DNA from: Amyelois transitella
Lineage: Eukaryota > Arthropoda > Insecta > Lepidoptera > Pyralidae
Direction: 5' to 3'
DNA length: 64,000 nucleotides
Assembly: GCF_032362555.1 (NCBI RefSeq)
Contig: NC_083522.1
Coordinates: 8,534,001-8,598,000, forward strand
The notes under the pieces are model-generated. The model saw only the letters and a program-made list of their open reading frames with translations, ran no database searches and was not told the DNA's origin. Positions 12,593 to 24,548 of this stretch are shown here, piece after piece (positions within the stretch are counted from its first letter, which is position 1; each line of letters opens with the position of its first letter). Made by a program: the position numbers and the translations under genes.

Positions 12593-12697
12593 GATATTTC
12601 ACTTTATTTTAGAAAAACAAAATAAATATATTTATACCTTCACAAATTTTATATAAATATATTTATTTAGTTTGACTCCACATATAATTATCTGTCA

Positions 12698-12800
12698 GAC
12701 CCAATGGTTGACTGGTAGATAATGCTTCTAGCATTAAGTCCGCCAATTGTGTTATACATTTGTATTTTGTGCAAAGAAGTTTAAATAAGTAAATAAAAAC
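12698..12800 (+). mobile_element. LT3 LINE-type 3' end
   Basis: GGTTGACTGGTAGATAATGC, TTAAGTCCGCC, then TGTGCAAAG and an AAATAAGTAAATAAA tail. Confidence 0.6.
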
Positions 12801-12916
12801 GAGACAGACTGGTCCTTTTCTAAAGTGCTAGGAACCACACGGTACAGTTATATAATTTTCCTTCAAATTCAAGCTTTGAATTATAAAATTATATGTCCGA
12901 GTTTGGAGTGTGTAAA

Positions 12917-13187
12917 TCTATACTAATATTATAAAGCTGAAGAGTTTGTTTGTTTGTTTGAACGCGCTAATCTCAGGAACTACTGGTTCGAATTGAAAAA
13001 TTCTTATTGTGTTGATTAGACCATTTATCGAGGAAGGCTTTAGGCTATATAACATCACGCTGCAACTATAAGGAGCGAAGAAATAATGGAAAATGTGAAA
13101 AAAACGGGGAAAATTATTCACCCTTGTGGGCTTCAATGATGCTCAAAATAACTATATCACGCGGACGGGGTCGCGGGCACAGCTAGT
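12917..13187 (+). mobile_element. HEL1, full length
   Basis: From TCTATACTAATATTATAAAG to the hairpin and GGGCACAGCTAGT. Flanks A and T at the ends fit Helitron insertion. Confidence 0.82.
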
Positions 13188-13308
13188 TATGTAATATGAT
13201 TTTAAACTTGTGAGAACGGTTAGTGGGAACGTTCAGGTCAATTGCTATTATGCAAAAGAAGTCATGGGAGTGGTCATATGAGTTATTCATTATCATCATT
13301 TATTATAA

Positions 13309-13553
13309 ACTAACTGTGCCCGCGACTTCGTCCGCGCGGAATAGTTATTTTGGGCATCATTGAAGCTCTCAAGGATGAATAATTTTTCCCGATTTTTTCA
13401 CATATTCCATTATTTTTTTGCTCCTTATAGTTACAGCGTGATGTTATATAGCCTAAAGCCTTCCTCGATAAATGGTCTATTCAACGCAAAAATAATTTTT
13501 CAATCCGTTCAAACAAACAAACAAACTCTTCAGCTTTATAATATTAGTATAGA
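13309..13553 (-). mobile_element. HEL1, full length, opposite to its neighbour
   Basis: Reverse copy from ACTAACTGTGCCCGCGACTT to TAATATTAGTATAGA, 121 bases from the + copy. Confidence 0.82.
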
Positions 13554-13639
13554 TAAGTCCTTAGCAAGTGCCGTGTGGTTTTCGCAAGGAATATATACGT
13601 GATATAAGTGTTATTAATGAATATAGGTTTTTATAGATT

Positions 13640-13816
13640 GTTCCAACCAAATATCACAATGAGATTTGCTATAAATTGACAGAAGTTTATCATGGGAATT
13701 GATACAAACATACATACAGTCAGTACAAGAGATGGGCGGTGCGGCACACCTTGCGCATTGATGGAGATACTGACCTTTCGCACGCCGGCGCGCTCAACAT
13801 TTGGAAGCACTTTCAA
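13640..13816 (-). mobile_element. Possible LINE 3' end with GC-rich coding scrap
   Basis: Reverse strand has a GC-rich open stretch (RAGVRKVSISINAQG) leading into TGTATGTATGTTTG, a tail like those of SA and L. Family unknown; it may be a cellular gene scrap. Confidence 0.35.
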
Positions 13817-13877
13817 TTTTTAAATAACATAAATTGCCTTTCAGATTGCAAAAGTCAGTTAAATAGAAAGGCAAAAA

Positions 13878-14010
13878 ATTGGATTCTTCTTTTAGGCGAT
13901 GGGCCAGCAACCTGTCACTATTTAAATCTCAATTCTATCATTAAGTCAAACAGCTGAACGTGGCCTTTCAGTCTTTTCAAAACTGTTAGCTCTGTCTACC
14001 CCTAAAGGGA
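13878..14010 (+). mobile_element. SA copy, 5' truncated
   Basis: GGATTCTTCTTTTAGGCGATG to CTGTCTACCCC. Confidence 0.7.
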
Positions 14011-14019
14011 TTTTAGTAT

Positions 14020-15650
14020 TTATTTATTGTCACATTTAATTTATATACCTATATTGAAAAAAAATAGAATCAGATCTGTGTCGTATTCCAGAGAATGTGT
14101 TTACATAAAAAACAAAGAAGGAAAGAGTTTAAATAAGTTCCAATTACCAACATGATGAATTAAGTATTTGTGTAAAGAAATAAAAATATTTTATTTATAC
14201 ACGTACGTAAAACGACAAGGATTTTATTTATTAAACTGAAATAAATGAATAAAATAAATCTACAATAATAAAAAGTTACCAATAATCGATGATTTTTGTT
14301 GTATAAAAGAAGGAAAAATTTTACCTACTGATATACCTACACAAAGAAAATGTTATCAACCTCTGCTGGTACAGTACGATCGCCAGACGCTCTCCATGTA
14401 GGTCACCGGTTCAAATCACCGAGACTAGATTATGTAAGCGTACTTACGAGTTATTTAAAGATAACTTAACTTACCCACTTTGTACTAATAATTAAGTTTA
14501 ACTAAATAATTACCGGGGCGTTACTGCCACATAACTTTATGACTTATTTAATTAGTAGGTTGCTTCTGTAGTTAATTAGCTATTTTAAACTTCAGGTCCG
14601 AAAAGGAGGGGTGTTATAAATTTGATGTTTTTGTATGTGTGGCATGTAAACACCAACCAACCATATAGAATGTAATTTCTTTAGGACAATGATGCTGAGA
14701 AAAAACTCGTATCAAGTTCTATATTTTTAAATTATTTTAATTTTCACACCTTTTGGTTATACTTTTATTTGAACTCTGCTTTGACGTATATAATTTAATT
14801 TAAACTTCATCCCACCACCGAGATGAACAAAAGTTGATTTATTTTATTCTTTCATCTAATGATATTACATCATCACGTCCTTAATCGCCTCTTACATTAT
14901 CAACGAAATCGCGTATTTATGTTTTAAACTGCCAAACCACTTGGCACAAGCAAAGTTACAATTAGTTTTGAATTTCTTGATTGATAATAATTTTCATTTT
15001 TTGTGAGTTACCAATTGTCATCATTTTGAGATATTGTAAATGATTTTTTTTATTGCAATTTTTAGTTAGTATAAATACTTATAATAAATTTATTAATTTA
15101 TCTTAACTTTATTAAACTTTAATAAATATACAATAAATAAACAATATACATAAATAAATAGGTGCAGCAATTACCGAAATGAGTGAAAGGTAGGTGTGTA
15201 GGTATTAAACACCAATTATTTTAAGAAAGAAGAGAGTGAAAACATTATTGGGACTGAACGGTGCCCGAACGAAACGGCGGCTCAGATTAGGAATAAGGTT
15301 AGGTTCGAAACAAAAAATATATTTTTTTTTCATTCATAACCCACGACCGGGTTAGGACTTCGGGTTAGTAGTAACTATTTATAATAATAACCGATTATTA
15401 ACTATTTATAGTATTTTATAGTAATAACTGATTCTAGTAAGAATCAGTTATTACTATAAAAAGTTACTATTTATAAACACAGATAACTATTGTTATCTGT
15501 ACAACAATTAGCGTACTGTATGTCAATATTATTTGAAAATCTCACGATTATTACTATTCCTTTTTCTATGTAAAGTGTCGTAATATTGTTCTTAAAGTTG
15601 ATTATTTTGGCAAAGATTATTATTGCAAGAGTTTAAGTCAATTCATAAAT
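14020..15650. other. Gene-free stretch
   Basis: Holds a tRNA-like B-box fragment at about 14372-14430 (GGTTCAAATCACC) and the hairpin at 15415-15460; otherwise AT-rich without a gene. Confidence 0.5.
15415..15460. repeat. Perfect 21-bp snap-back hairpin, 4-base loop
   Basis: Arms 15415-15435 and 15440-15460 are exact reverse complements; loop AGTA. Confidence 0.93.
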
Positions 15651-15690
15651 ATGTATATCTGATGCCTCTGTGATGCTTACACGATCCAAA

Positions 15691-15938
15691 TCTATACTAA
15701 TATTATAAAGCTGAAGAGTTTGTTTATTTATTTGAACGCGCTAATCTCAGGAACTTCTGGTTCGAACTGAATTTTTTTTTTGTGTTTAATAGACCATTTA
15801 TCGAGGTAAGGCTTTAGGCTATTAATCACCACGCTGCAACTGTTAGGAGCGAAGAAATAATGGAAAATGTGAAAAAAAAACTAGGAAAATTATTCAAAAT
15901 AACTATTCCACGCGGACGAAGTCGCGGGCACAGCTAGT
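15691..15938 (+). mobile_element. HEL1, full length with internal loss
   Basis: TCTATACTAATATTATAAAG to GCGGGCACAGCTAGT. Confidence 0.8.
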
Positions 15939-16453
15939 ACGGATATAAATCAGCTCCATTTGCTCAAAGAGTCAGGCAGTTGATTTCCAATTGTCATCGT
16001 GCCTGCAAATATTTTTATAATTCATTGAAGCTCACGGGTGTAGAGTAACTAGGTATTGACTTATACAAAACTTTTATGGTATGAGTTATCTTAAGTAGTA
16101 TTAACGAACATATATTCTTAACTTTCGTCTTCAAGGTCATGAACACTTTTTTTTTACAAAATTGCTAATATCTCAATAAAGACTTAACCGATTTCGATGG
16201 CCCATGAACTTTAAAAGTCTATCGACAGATCCTATATACCTACCTTTAAAAAATGTTAAAATCCAGACCAGTGTTTACCTTTGAAAGTTAATACAAATAA
16301 TATAATATTTTTCGTGCAAATTGATTTGTAGACCTCGTTCAATTAAGATTTTTGTTTTTTTTTTTTGTTTTCTGAACCTAATTTCGATGTCAAGTTTTAA
16401 TTATGTGGCGCGCGAAAATTCAACCTGTAATAAAAGTAGTGATCTTTTTTTTA

Positions 16454-16637
16454 ACTAGCGACCCGCCCCGGCGTCGCACGGGTGCAAAATTCGGAAAAAA
16501 ATATACATAAAAACCTTCCTCTTGAATCACTCTACCTGTTACAAAAAACCGCATCAAAATCCGTTGCGTAATTTTAAAGATTTAAGCATACAGACAAACA
16601 GACTAAAATAGCGACTTTGTTTTATACTATGTAGTGA
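16454..16637 (-). mobile_element. HEL2 Helitron-like element, copy 1
   Basis: Reverse strand runs TCACTACATAGTATAAAAC to an ACCCG/CGGGT hairpin and CGCTAGT. Two further copies at 18353 and 43178 are nearly identical, so activity was recent. Confidence 0.8.
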
Positions 16638-16836
16638 AGATAATGAAACCCTCTATAAATTACAAAGTAGGTAGGTATGGAACCTTGCAAACGTAAATAA
16701 ATACTCTTTGGCACGGTGAAGGACACCGTTTTGAAAGGTCGGCAACTCTGAGATACGTTTAATGAGAGAGTGATCAGATAACAATTGATGTTACGAAGTC
16801 ATTGTGTTTGTGGTCCACTGTGGTAATTGTAGTCAA

Positions 16837-17010
16837 AATTCAAAAATTCAAAATTCAAAATTTTTATTCATTATTATAGGATACTATTATATCGCTTAAT
16901 AATTGTCGTATGGTTTAACAACATTGGTTGACGTCAAATAAATTACTTAAAAACTAAGTTTACTGCCGCTTCCAAGGCGTCAGTGCAGAAGAAGCGGTAA
17001 CAAACTGCAG
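16837..17010 (-). mobile_element. LT2 LINE-type 3' end
   Basis: Same text as 4237-4411 with few changes, including the AATTCAAAATTCAAAA tail. Confidence 0.8.
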
Positions 17011-17094
17011 TGATGTTCTAAATAATAATTGTGTCATATTTTTAGTCTTTTGAATAAATAATAGTACGGAGAAATAAAGTAGATTTACTGAGCA

Positions 17095-17500
17095 TGCCGT
17101 GTGATTCCCGGCACCAATAATAAAAAGACCAGGAACCCTCCATCTCGTTCCCATTTATGTCGTAAAAATCGACTAAGGTATGGGCTTATAAACTACTGAT
17201 TATTCTTTTATGCGATGGGCTAGCAACCTGTCACTATTCAAATCTCAATTCTATCATTAAGCCGAATAGCTGAACGTGGCCTATCAGTCTTTTCAAGACT
17301 GTGGGCTCTGTCTACCCCGCAAGGGATAAGGACGTCCTGGCAAAGGGTCAGGTCAAGAGTACCTACCCGAAACCGCCGAGCTTGTATTAAGAGAGTTATA
17401 ATGTGGATGAAGCGAAGGAAATATGCAAAGATCGTGGCAAGAGGAAAGAAGTAGTCTCTGCCTATCCCTCCGGTAAGAAGGCGTGATTTTATGTATGTAT
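17095..17500 (+). mobile_element. SA-L chimera 1
   Basis: SA from TGCCGTGTGATTCCC to AAGGGATAAG (17334) passes without a break into the L tail GACGTCCTGGCAAAGGGTCA, which continues to TTATGTATGTATG. Confidence 0.8.
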
Positions 17501-17895
17501 GCATACTATAGAGTATGGTGGTACATTTCGAGCGGAGCTGCGGACGACAGCTAGTCTGACTTAAAGATATACAAGGAGAGATATATACAATCAGACACTC
17601 TAACTACTCCGTAAAACAATATAAAAAATATACCATTGTACTTATACTACTAACAGTAACTATAGAACAAGGACGAACATGTCAGAATTTTTAAAACATA
17701 TTCAGAAGTATCGCAACAAACAAACAAACAAACGCAAAGATTCCCAGAGAAAAATCTTCCGCATTCAAGATTCCTTACTATGAATTCGCAACGATTTTCG
17801 TACGTTATTTATATCCTTACAAATATAACAAATGCTGAAGTAAGTTTTTTTTTTGTTGTCCCTTCACGAGTTATCTACTGAACCATTATTTTTAA

Positions 17896-18150
17896 CACAT
17901 ACATACATATAGTCAAGTCTGTATCCCTTGCGGGGTAGACAGAGCCAACAGTCTTGAAAAGACTGATAGGCCACGTTCATCTTTTTGGCTTGATGATAAT
18001 ATTGAGATCCAAATAGTGACAGGTTGTTAGCCTTTTGGCTTATAGAAGAATCCCAAGTTTAGCTTATCCCGTAGTCGCCTTTTACGATATCTATGGAAAA
18101 GAGAAGGAGTTGTCCTATTTTTTTCTTTTTATCGGTGCCGGGAACCATGC
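17896..18150 (-). mobile_element. SA copy, full length
   Basis: ACATACATACATATAGTC to GGTGCCGGGAACCATGCA. Confidence 0.88.
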
Positions 18151-18352
18151 ATCACCAATAAAAAAAAAACAATTTGTGTATATATAAAATTATCAATAAG
18201 AGTAAGAGAAAGGCATAAGGTTCTTAATTAACATCCTAGTAAAAGGTATACCTATGATCTAGTGGAATTTGCAAAAAATCTGTTATATCTTTTCTAGTCG
18301 GCGCTAACCTCGCGGTTTTTGACAAATAATTAAATAACATACATTATAAAGA

Positions 18353-18541
18353 ACTAATGACCCGCCCCGGCTTCGCACGGGTGCAAAATTATAAATGTTA
18401 TTATACATAAAAACCTTCCTCTTGAATTACTCTACCTGTTACAAAAAACCGCATCAAAATCCGTTGCGTAATTTTAAAGATTTAAGCATACAGACAAACA
18501 GACTAAAATAGCGACTTTGTTTTATACTTACTATGTAGTGA
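18353..18541 (-). mobile_element. HEL2, copy 2
   Basis: ACTAATGACCCGCCCCGGCT to TATGTAGTGA; differs from copy 1 by a few bases. Confidence 0.78.
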
Positions 18542-18962
18542 TTTGAAAAACTGCATGAATAGTATCACTTAAAATACCGAGTTACTATAGTTTCGTACGA
18601 AATTCGTTTGCAATTTAAAAGTGAGGGGCCAGAAATCATCAGTGTTTCTGACCTTTACCTGAACCATTTTGGTCGAAATAAAATGTAAAATAATTGATTC
18701 AATAGCAATTTGTTATAACTGTATTCCGGATTAACGCCTTAGGGCTTATTTACATGCATTTAGCATTAAGTTTACAAAAGGTGTGTTTAGAGTGTAAACA
18801 GAGAATTAATAAAATAAAAACAAAAAAAAGTTACTTTTAGATTTACTAAGATATTTTTGCAAACTAATTATTGTGTTAAAAAAAAACAGAATAATCAGTT
18901 GCAAAAAAGTTTATTAATTTTTAAGACAAATTAATTAGTAACATAATAACTGTTACTATTTT

Positions 18963-19262
18963 TACATACATACATACTTAAAATCTTGCCTCTTTCCCGG
19001 AGGGGTAGGCAGAGACTACCTCTTTACTATTTTTAACATCCGCTTATCCTCAGAAAATTAAATAAATAAGGCTATTTAAATTAATTTCTGATTAATCTGA
19101 TTAAAAGATCTTTTCAAATATGAAACAGTTAAAAAATAGTTTGGCTATCTGTATACCCCATATATACATACATACACCTTTTTCCCAGATGGGTAGGCAG
19201 AGATAACGTCTTATCACTTGCCACGAACCCTGCATACTTCTTTCGCTTTATCCATATTTAGT
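18963..19262 (-). mobile_element. Two L LINE tail fragments
   Basis: Tails at 18963 (TACATACATACTTAAAATCT) and 19166 (ATACATACACC), each followed by a short stretch of the coding end. Confidence 0.6.
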
Positions 19263-19309
19263 ATAAATACATAAGTGTTTTTACTCCTAACGGGTTAGAG
19301 CATGTTCAT

Positions 19310-19460
19310 GATATGGCTGAAAGGCCACATTCAGCTGTATGGCCTAACGATGGAATGGAAATCCAAATAGTGACAGGTGGCTAGACCATCGCCTAAAAGA
19401 AGAATTCCGCAAGTTTATGAACCTACCCCTTAGTCGCATTTTAAGTCATCCACGGGAAAG
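19310..19460 (-). mobile_element. SA fragment
   Basis: GGCTGAAAGGCCACATTCAG to TCCACGGGAAAG. Confidence 0.65.
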
Positions 19461-19652
19461 AAAAAAAAGTTAACACATCTCGTTCACTCAGTATACAAAT
19501 TCCGCTTCTCAGATCACTAAGTACGTGTCATTACATAATCAGATCGGGAGCTAGCCCATCTCTAAATGTCACAGCCTTGCCACGACACAGCTCTCGAAAG
19601 TAAATAATGAATGTATCATGTATACTATGAACTTGGGTATTTAATTATTTAA

Positions 19653-19910
19653 ACATACATACCTATGGTCACGTCTATATCCCTTGCGGGGTAGACAGAG
19701 CCAACAGTCTTGAAAAGACTGAATGGCCACGTTCGGCTATTTGGCTTAATGATAGAATTGAGATTCAAATAGTGACAGGTTGCTAGCCAATCGCCTAAAA
19801 AAGAACCCCAAGTTTGTAAGCCTATCCCTTAGTCGCCTTTTACGACATCCATGGGAAAGAGATGGAGTGGTCCTACTCTTTTTTGTATTGGTGCCGGGAA
19901 CCACACGGCA
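19653..19910 (-). mobile_element. SA copy, full length
   Basis: ACATACATACCTATGGTCAC to AACCACACGGCA. Confidence 0.9.
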
Positions 19911-20149
19911 TACTTATTACTTTACTTATTTATTTAAACTTTCCAAAAATGCACAAATATCTTATTTCGGGTCTGCTGGTAAAGATTTCTTTTGAAATAA
20001 GCAGAACCTTTGTAATTTTGTTTCTTGTGATTATCAGTCTCGATGTTTTCTGTATACATAAATTAGTAAATAATTAAATAAAAATGTAGCAAAAAATCGC
20101 GAAAGCAGAATAAATGCGGTGGAAATGAGAGCGTTTAGGTTTATGATCG

Positions 20150-20370
20150 GTGTGAAAGGTTAGGTCAAGAGTACTTAAAATCGCCAAGCTTGCATGAAGA
20201 GAGTTATGAATGCGGATGTAGCGAAAGAATTATGCATAGATCGTGGCAAGCAGAAAGATGTAGTCTCTGCCTACCCCTCTGGGAAAAGTCGTGATTTTAT
20301 GTATGTATGGGAAAAAGATGGAGTGGTCCAATTCTTTTTATATTGGTGCCGGGAACCACACGGCACACAA
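20150..20370. mobile_element. L tail (+) abutting an SA head (-)
   Basis: L codes for MKRVMNADVAKELCIDRGKQ and ends TTATGTATGTATG at 20308. A minus SA head follows at once (AAGATGGAGTGGTCC to CCACACGGCAC). Confidence 0.72.
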
Positions 20371-20860
20371 TATAAATTGAAAAATTATCATAGTTTTCCA
20401 TCTCCCTTGTTTATGTGGTCGTCCTAACTGACACAAACAATATAATTTGTTTGATCTGTAAGATAATACTCATACTGTATCGCGGATGCAAAGTTCAGAG
20501 CGGTTACATGTCATGTTGTTTTTTTTTGCACGTCTTATGCGTGAAAAGTAAAGAATTAAATTAATAAAAAAATAAAGAATGACTTGATCATATGTATGTA
20601 TTCTGCATCACGAATTCCAAATGTTTGAAATTGCACAAGTAACTTAGGTACAAATATGTCGTAAGTAAAGATTATCCTCTGCTCTGCCATTACATAGCGA
20701 ATTTACACCGTTAAATCTACATTTTATAGATTTGTACCAATTTCGTGACAATAATTGTTAATTTGCAACAATTTTATTGTAACGTATGGGTGCGAAAATA
20801 TTCCTAATAAGCTTTTGCCTTGATTCGGATATTAGACTCTCATAATTATTTGAATATATA

Positions 20861-21122
20861 CATACATGCATACAAATAATATCGTCTTTATCCCTTGCGG
20901 GGTAGACAGAGCCAACAGTATTCAAAAGACTGAATAGCCACGTTTCGCTATTTGGCTTAATGATAGAATTGAGATTCAAATAGTGACAGGTTGCTCACCC
21001 ATCGCCTAAAAAAAGAATCCCAAGTTTGTAAGCCTATCCCTTAGTTGCCCTTTACGACATCCATGGGAAAGAGATGGAGTGGTCCTATTCTTTTTTGCAT
21101 TGGTGCCGGGAACCACACGGCA
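20861..21122 (-). mobile_element. SA copy, full length
   Basis: CATACATGCATACAAATAAT to AACCACACGGCA. Confidence 0.9.
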
Positions 21123-21225
21123 TACATACATACATACAAATAACCACGTCTATATTCCTTACGGGGTAGACAGAGCCAATAGTCTTCAAAAGACTGAAAG
21201 GTGTTTGGCTTAACAACCACACGGC
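21121..21225 (-). mobile_element. SA tail fragment joined head-to-tail
   Basis: A new TATG-type tail starts exactly where the previous copy's head ends; it stops after AAAGACTGAAAGG and a CCACACGGCA scrap. Confidence 0.7.
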
Positions 21226-21399
21226 ATTCATTAATATCATTTTAATTAACATTAATTGTGAACTAATTGATTGACACACCGTCAACCCCGTTATAGATTA
21301 ATAAATGTCTATCTGTCTTTTACGATTTTACGGCTAAATAACTTTAACCGATTTTGATAAAAATTTGTATTAATTAATAATATCCAATCTCATGTTTGG

Positions 21400-21545
21400 T
21401 TTCCTTCCACCCAAAGGTTGACTGGAAGAGATTGCATTAGCGATAAGTCCGCCTTTGTACCATCTCTGTCTGTTTTGTGCTGTTTTGTATTACATTTATG
21501 GTGCAATAAAGAGTTTTATTTATCTATCTCTATCTAATTATCCAA
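21400..21545 (+). mobile_element. LT3 LINE-type 3' end
   Basis: GGTTGACTGGAAGAGATTGC, ATAAGTCCGCCTTTGTACC, GTGCAATAAAGAG and a TCTATC tail. Confidence 0.7.
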
Positions 21546-21937
21546 AGTCGAACATAGGCTACTTTCCTCTGAGAATTTTCACGGGAATGAGAAACGAAAA
21601 CGGAAAATATGAAGAATTTTTGTGTCACTTCGCGTTTCGTTTGAGCGTTTTAACGTGAAAGGACTATTTGTAAATCTCCTACCAGCCGCCATATTTGTTT
21701 CCGAAGACAACAACAGTAGGTGTATCTCATCATAAGATAGTAATCTAATGAGTAATATCCACTACACCCAACAATTAGTTATTAGCTGTTATTCTAATAA
21801 CGCTTTAACAATGCATTAAATGATTACGTATATCAAACCCTGAAAGGTTCTTCAATTACACATCAATCAAACACAGCAGTTGTCTTACAAGCTTCTTTAA
21901 GACGTATAGTGTTCACATTGTGCAAGTAAAAAAAAAT

Positions 21938-22330
21938 ACATACATACATATGGTTACGTCTATATCCCTTGCGGGGTAGACAGAGCCAACAGTCTTGAAA
22001 AGACTGAATGGCCACGTTCAGCTATTTGGCTTAATGATAGAATTGAGATTCAAATAGTGATAGGTTTCTAGCCCAATGGCCTGCAAGAAGAATCCCAAGT
22101 TATTAGCCATTCCCTTAGTCGCCTTTTACGATATCTATGAGAAAGATATGTAGTGGTCCTATTCTAAAGTGCCGGTAAGCACACGGCTCAAACTAATAGT
22201 GCCTAATACAAAAAAATTACAAAGTTCACATGTTTTTTTTTTATGCAAACATATTATATAGTCTTGACTATATCCTTTGTAAGGAAGACAGAGCCAACGG
22301 TCTTGAAAGACTGAAAGGCGACGTTTCATT
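21938..22330 (-). mobile_element. SA copy plus an adjoining tail fragment
   Basis: Full copy 21938-22187 (ACATACATACATATGGTTAC to AGCACACGGC), then a second truncated tail at 22250-22325. Confidence 0.8.
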
Positions 22331-22374
22331 TATTCTCTCTTGTTCATACAATTATCTTAAGGTAATAGTGCTTA

Positions 22375-22490
22375 CGGGTTATAACCTGAGTTTTCCAATC
22401 GAGGATCATGTATAGTGTAGGCGCAATTCAGGCTTTTTTCCAGAGAGGTAAGGTCGCAACCAGATGAACCCCAAAAACTTAGAACACTGT
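22375..22490 (+). mobile_element. CS SINE tail
   Basis: CCTGAGTTTTCCAATCGAGG and CAGAGAGGTAAGGTCGCAACC. Confidence 0.6.
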
Positions 22491-22600
22491 GTACTTACTA
22501 AAGATAATCAGATTAGATTTATTTTTAAGTTTATAGCTTTTGAGAGCATTTTAAATAGTATAAAATATAAAAGATATTGATGGCTTTAAAAAAACATACA

Positions 22601-22755
22601 TACATAAATCACGCCTCTTTCCCGGCGGGGTTGGCAGAGACCACATCTTTACACTAGCCACGATCCCTTCTTCTACTTCTTCAGCTTCATCTATATTCGT
22701 AACTCTCTTCATGCAAGCTCGTCGGTTTCGTGTACTTTTTATCTGACCTTTGAAA
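22601..22755 (-). mobile_element. L LINE 3' tail
   Basis: CATACATACATAAATCACGC to TGCAAGCTCGTCGGTTTCG. Confidence 0.78.
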
Positions 22756-23119
22756 CTTGCGCTTGCGTAATTCAGCGTTTGAGAAAATAAATTAACTCGC
22801 TCATTTACTTGCCATCAACTCGACCAATGTGAAAATCTTATACCAAACCCAGGAAGACTGAAACCTACAGAAACTGTAGGCTTTAATTCATTGAAATATG
22901 GTTGAATATAGCACTGTATAGGTGTATGCTAATTCGCCCACGGTATTATGTTAAAATTTGCATACGTTGGTATCGGAAGGCATAAACGTAGATGTAACAT
23001 GTGTTATTATAAATATCTCTATAATAATAGACAATGATCGTGTGAAGATATTTCTTTTTTTGGATACGTACATATATGGTTTATATTATCGCTCCAATAA
23101 AGTACATACATACATATAG

Positions 23120-23400
23120 TCATATGGTCTATCATTAAGCCGTGGGGCCTATCAGTCTTTTCAGGACTGTTGGCTCTGTCTACCCCGAAAGGGTTATACC
23201 TAGACGTGATTATATGTCATGGTAATATATACCTACACTTAAAAATAAAAAAAAAACGTAATGAACGATCTCAGTTAATTATCTATGTTCTATCATGAGG
23301 CCTAACGGCTGAACGTGGCCTATCAGTCTTTTCAAGACAGTTGGCTCTGTCTACCCCGCAAGGGATATAGACGTGATTATATGTATGTATGTATGTTGTG
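23120..23400 (+). mobile_element. Two SA 3' fragments in series
   Basis: TCTATCATTAAGCCGTGG to GATTATATGTC (23215), and TCTATCATGAGGCC to TATGTATGTATG (23397). Confidence 0.72.
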
Positions 23401-23736
23401 AACGTAGAAATACAATTCATGTTACCTACTGTATAAAAATTTTCCATTAACACCTTAAATAAAAAATTCTAATTACTATTATTATCCAAGAGATTATTTC
23501 ACCGACGCAAGATCATCGTCATGGTAAATTAATTTTGCATGATATGCATCTATTTCCACGATGATGCTATTTTGGTAAATGTTCGCATTATAGTGATTAA
23601 TTGTTTCTGTTAGAACTTTCTGTGTGCTAACTTTTTCACCCCACTTTCTATGTTATTTTTGTTTGTTATAATTAAATACTTAGTATTGCGACGTAGCGAC
23701 TCTTCGTACCGAGATTAGATTAATTACTTATGTTAT

Positions 23737-23993
23737 ACTAGCTGTGCCCGCGACTTCGTCCGCGTGGAATAGTTATTTTGGGCATCATTGAAGCCCTCAA
23801 GGATGAATATTTTTTTTTTGTGCTTGTGCTTGTTGCAGTGTGATGTTATAGTATTATTGTCCACAGGTATATTTATCAGTATATAGCCTAAAGCTTTCCT
23901 CGATAAATGGTCTATTCAACGCAAAATATTTTTTTCAACTCGAACCAGTAGTTCCTGAGATTAGCGCGTTTAAACAAATAAACAAACTCTTCA
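23737..23993 (-). mobile_element. HEL1, lacking its far end
   Basis: ACTAGCTGTGCCCGCGACTT to ACAAACTCTTCA; contains a 50-base insertion-like stretch near 23845-23885. Confidence 0.75.
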
Positions 23994-24054
23994 TGGCATG
24001 CAGGTTGATATTTTATCATAATAAAAATACGTATATGGGATGATGCATCGATTT

Positions 24055-24074
24055 CAATATATATATATATATAT
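24055..24074. repeat. AT dinucleotide tract
   Basis: Uninterrupted (AT)n of about 18-20 bases. Confidence 0.85.
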
Positions 24075-24135
24075 TCTCTCGTTCACATTATATCGTAATT
24101 TTTTAAGTTTAGAATATTGTGAATTTAATATTGTT

Positions 24136-24300
24136 GAACAAAATGCTGCAGTGCAGTTTTTTACCGCTTTTTCTGCACTGACGCTTTGGAAGCGGCACTA
24201 AATTAAGTTTTAACTTATATATTCGACGTCAACCAACGTTGTGAAACCAAAAGCTCTAGGTATCTACCCCGCAAGGGTTATAGACGTGATTATATAAATG
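24136..24300 (+). mobile_element. LT2 3' end followed by an SA tail scrap
   Basis: CCGCTTTTTCTGCACTGACG, GGAAGCGGCACTAAA, GACGTCAACCAACG; then CTACCCCGCAAGGG. Confidence 0.65.
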
Positions 24301-24548
24301 AATGAACAAACTACACAATTACACGCGGCCATGCATTGCGATATAAACAGCTTGGATGACCTTATATCAATCAATTCTTGTATCAGTAACATCAAGTTAT
24401 TTGCGCTAGATATTTTAGTTACTGCAAATTGGTCTTTAAATTAGTATTTAGTTGCCTAAGAATAAGTTAAAGAGGCTTTTTCATATATTGACTCGATAAT
24501 TGTTGCAAGATCGTTTGAACTTTGTTGCTACAAATTACTTTTAGATTC

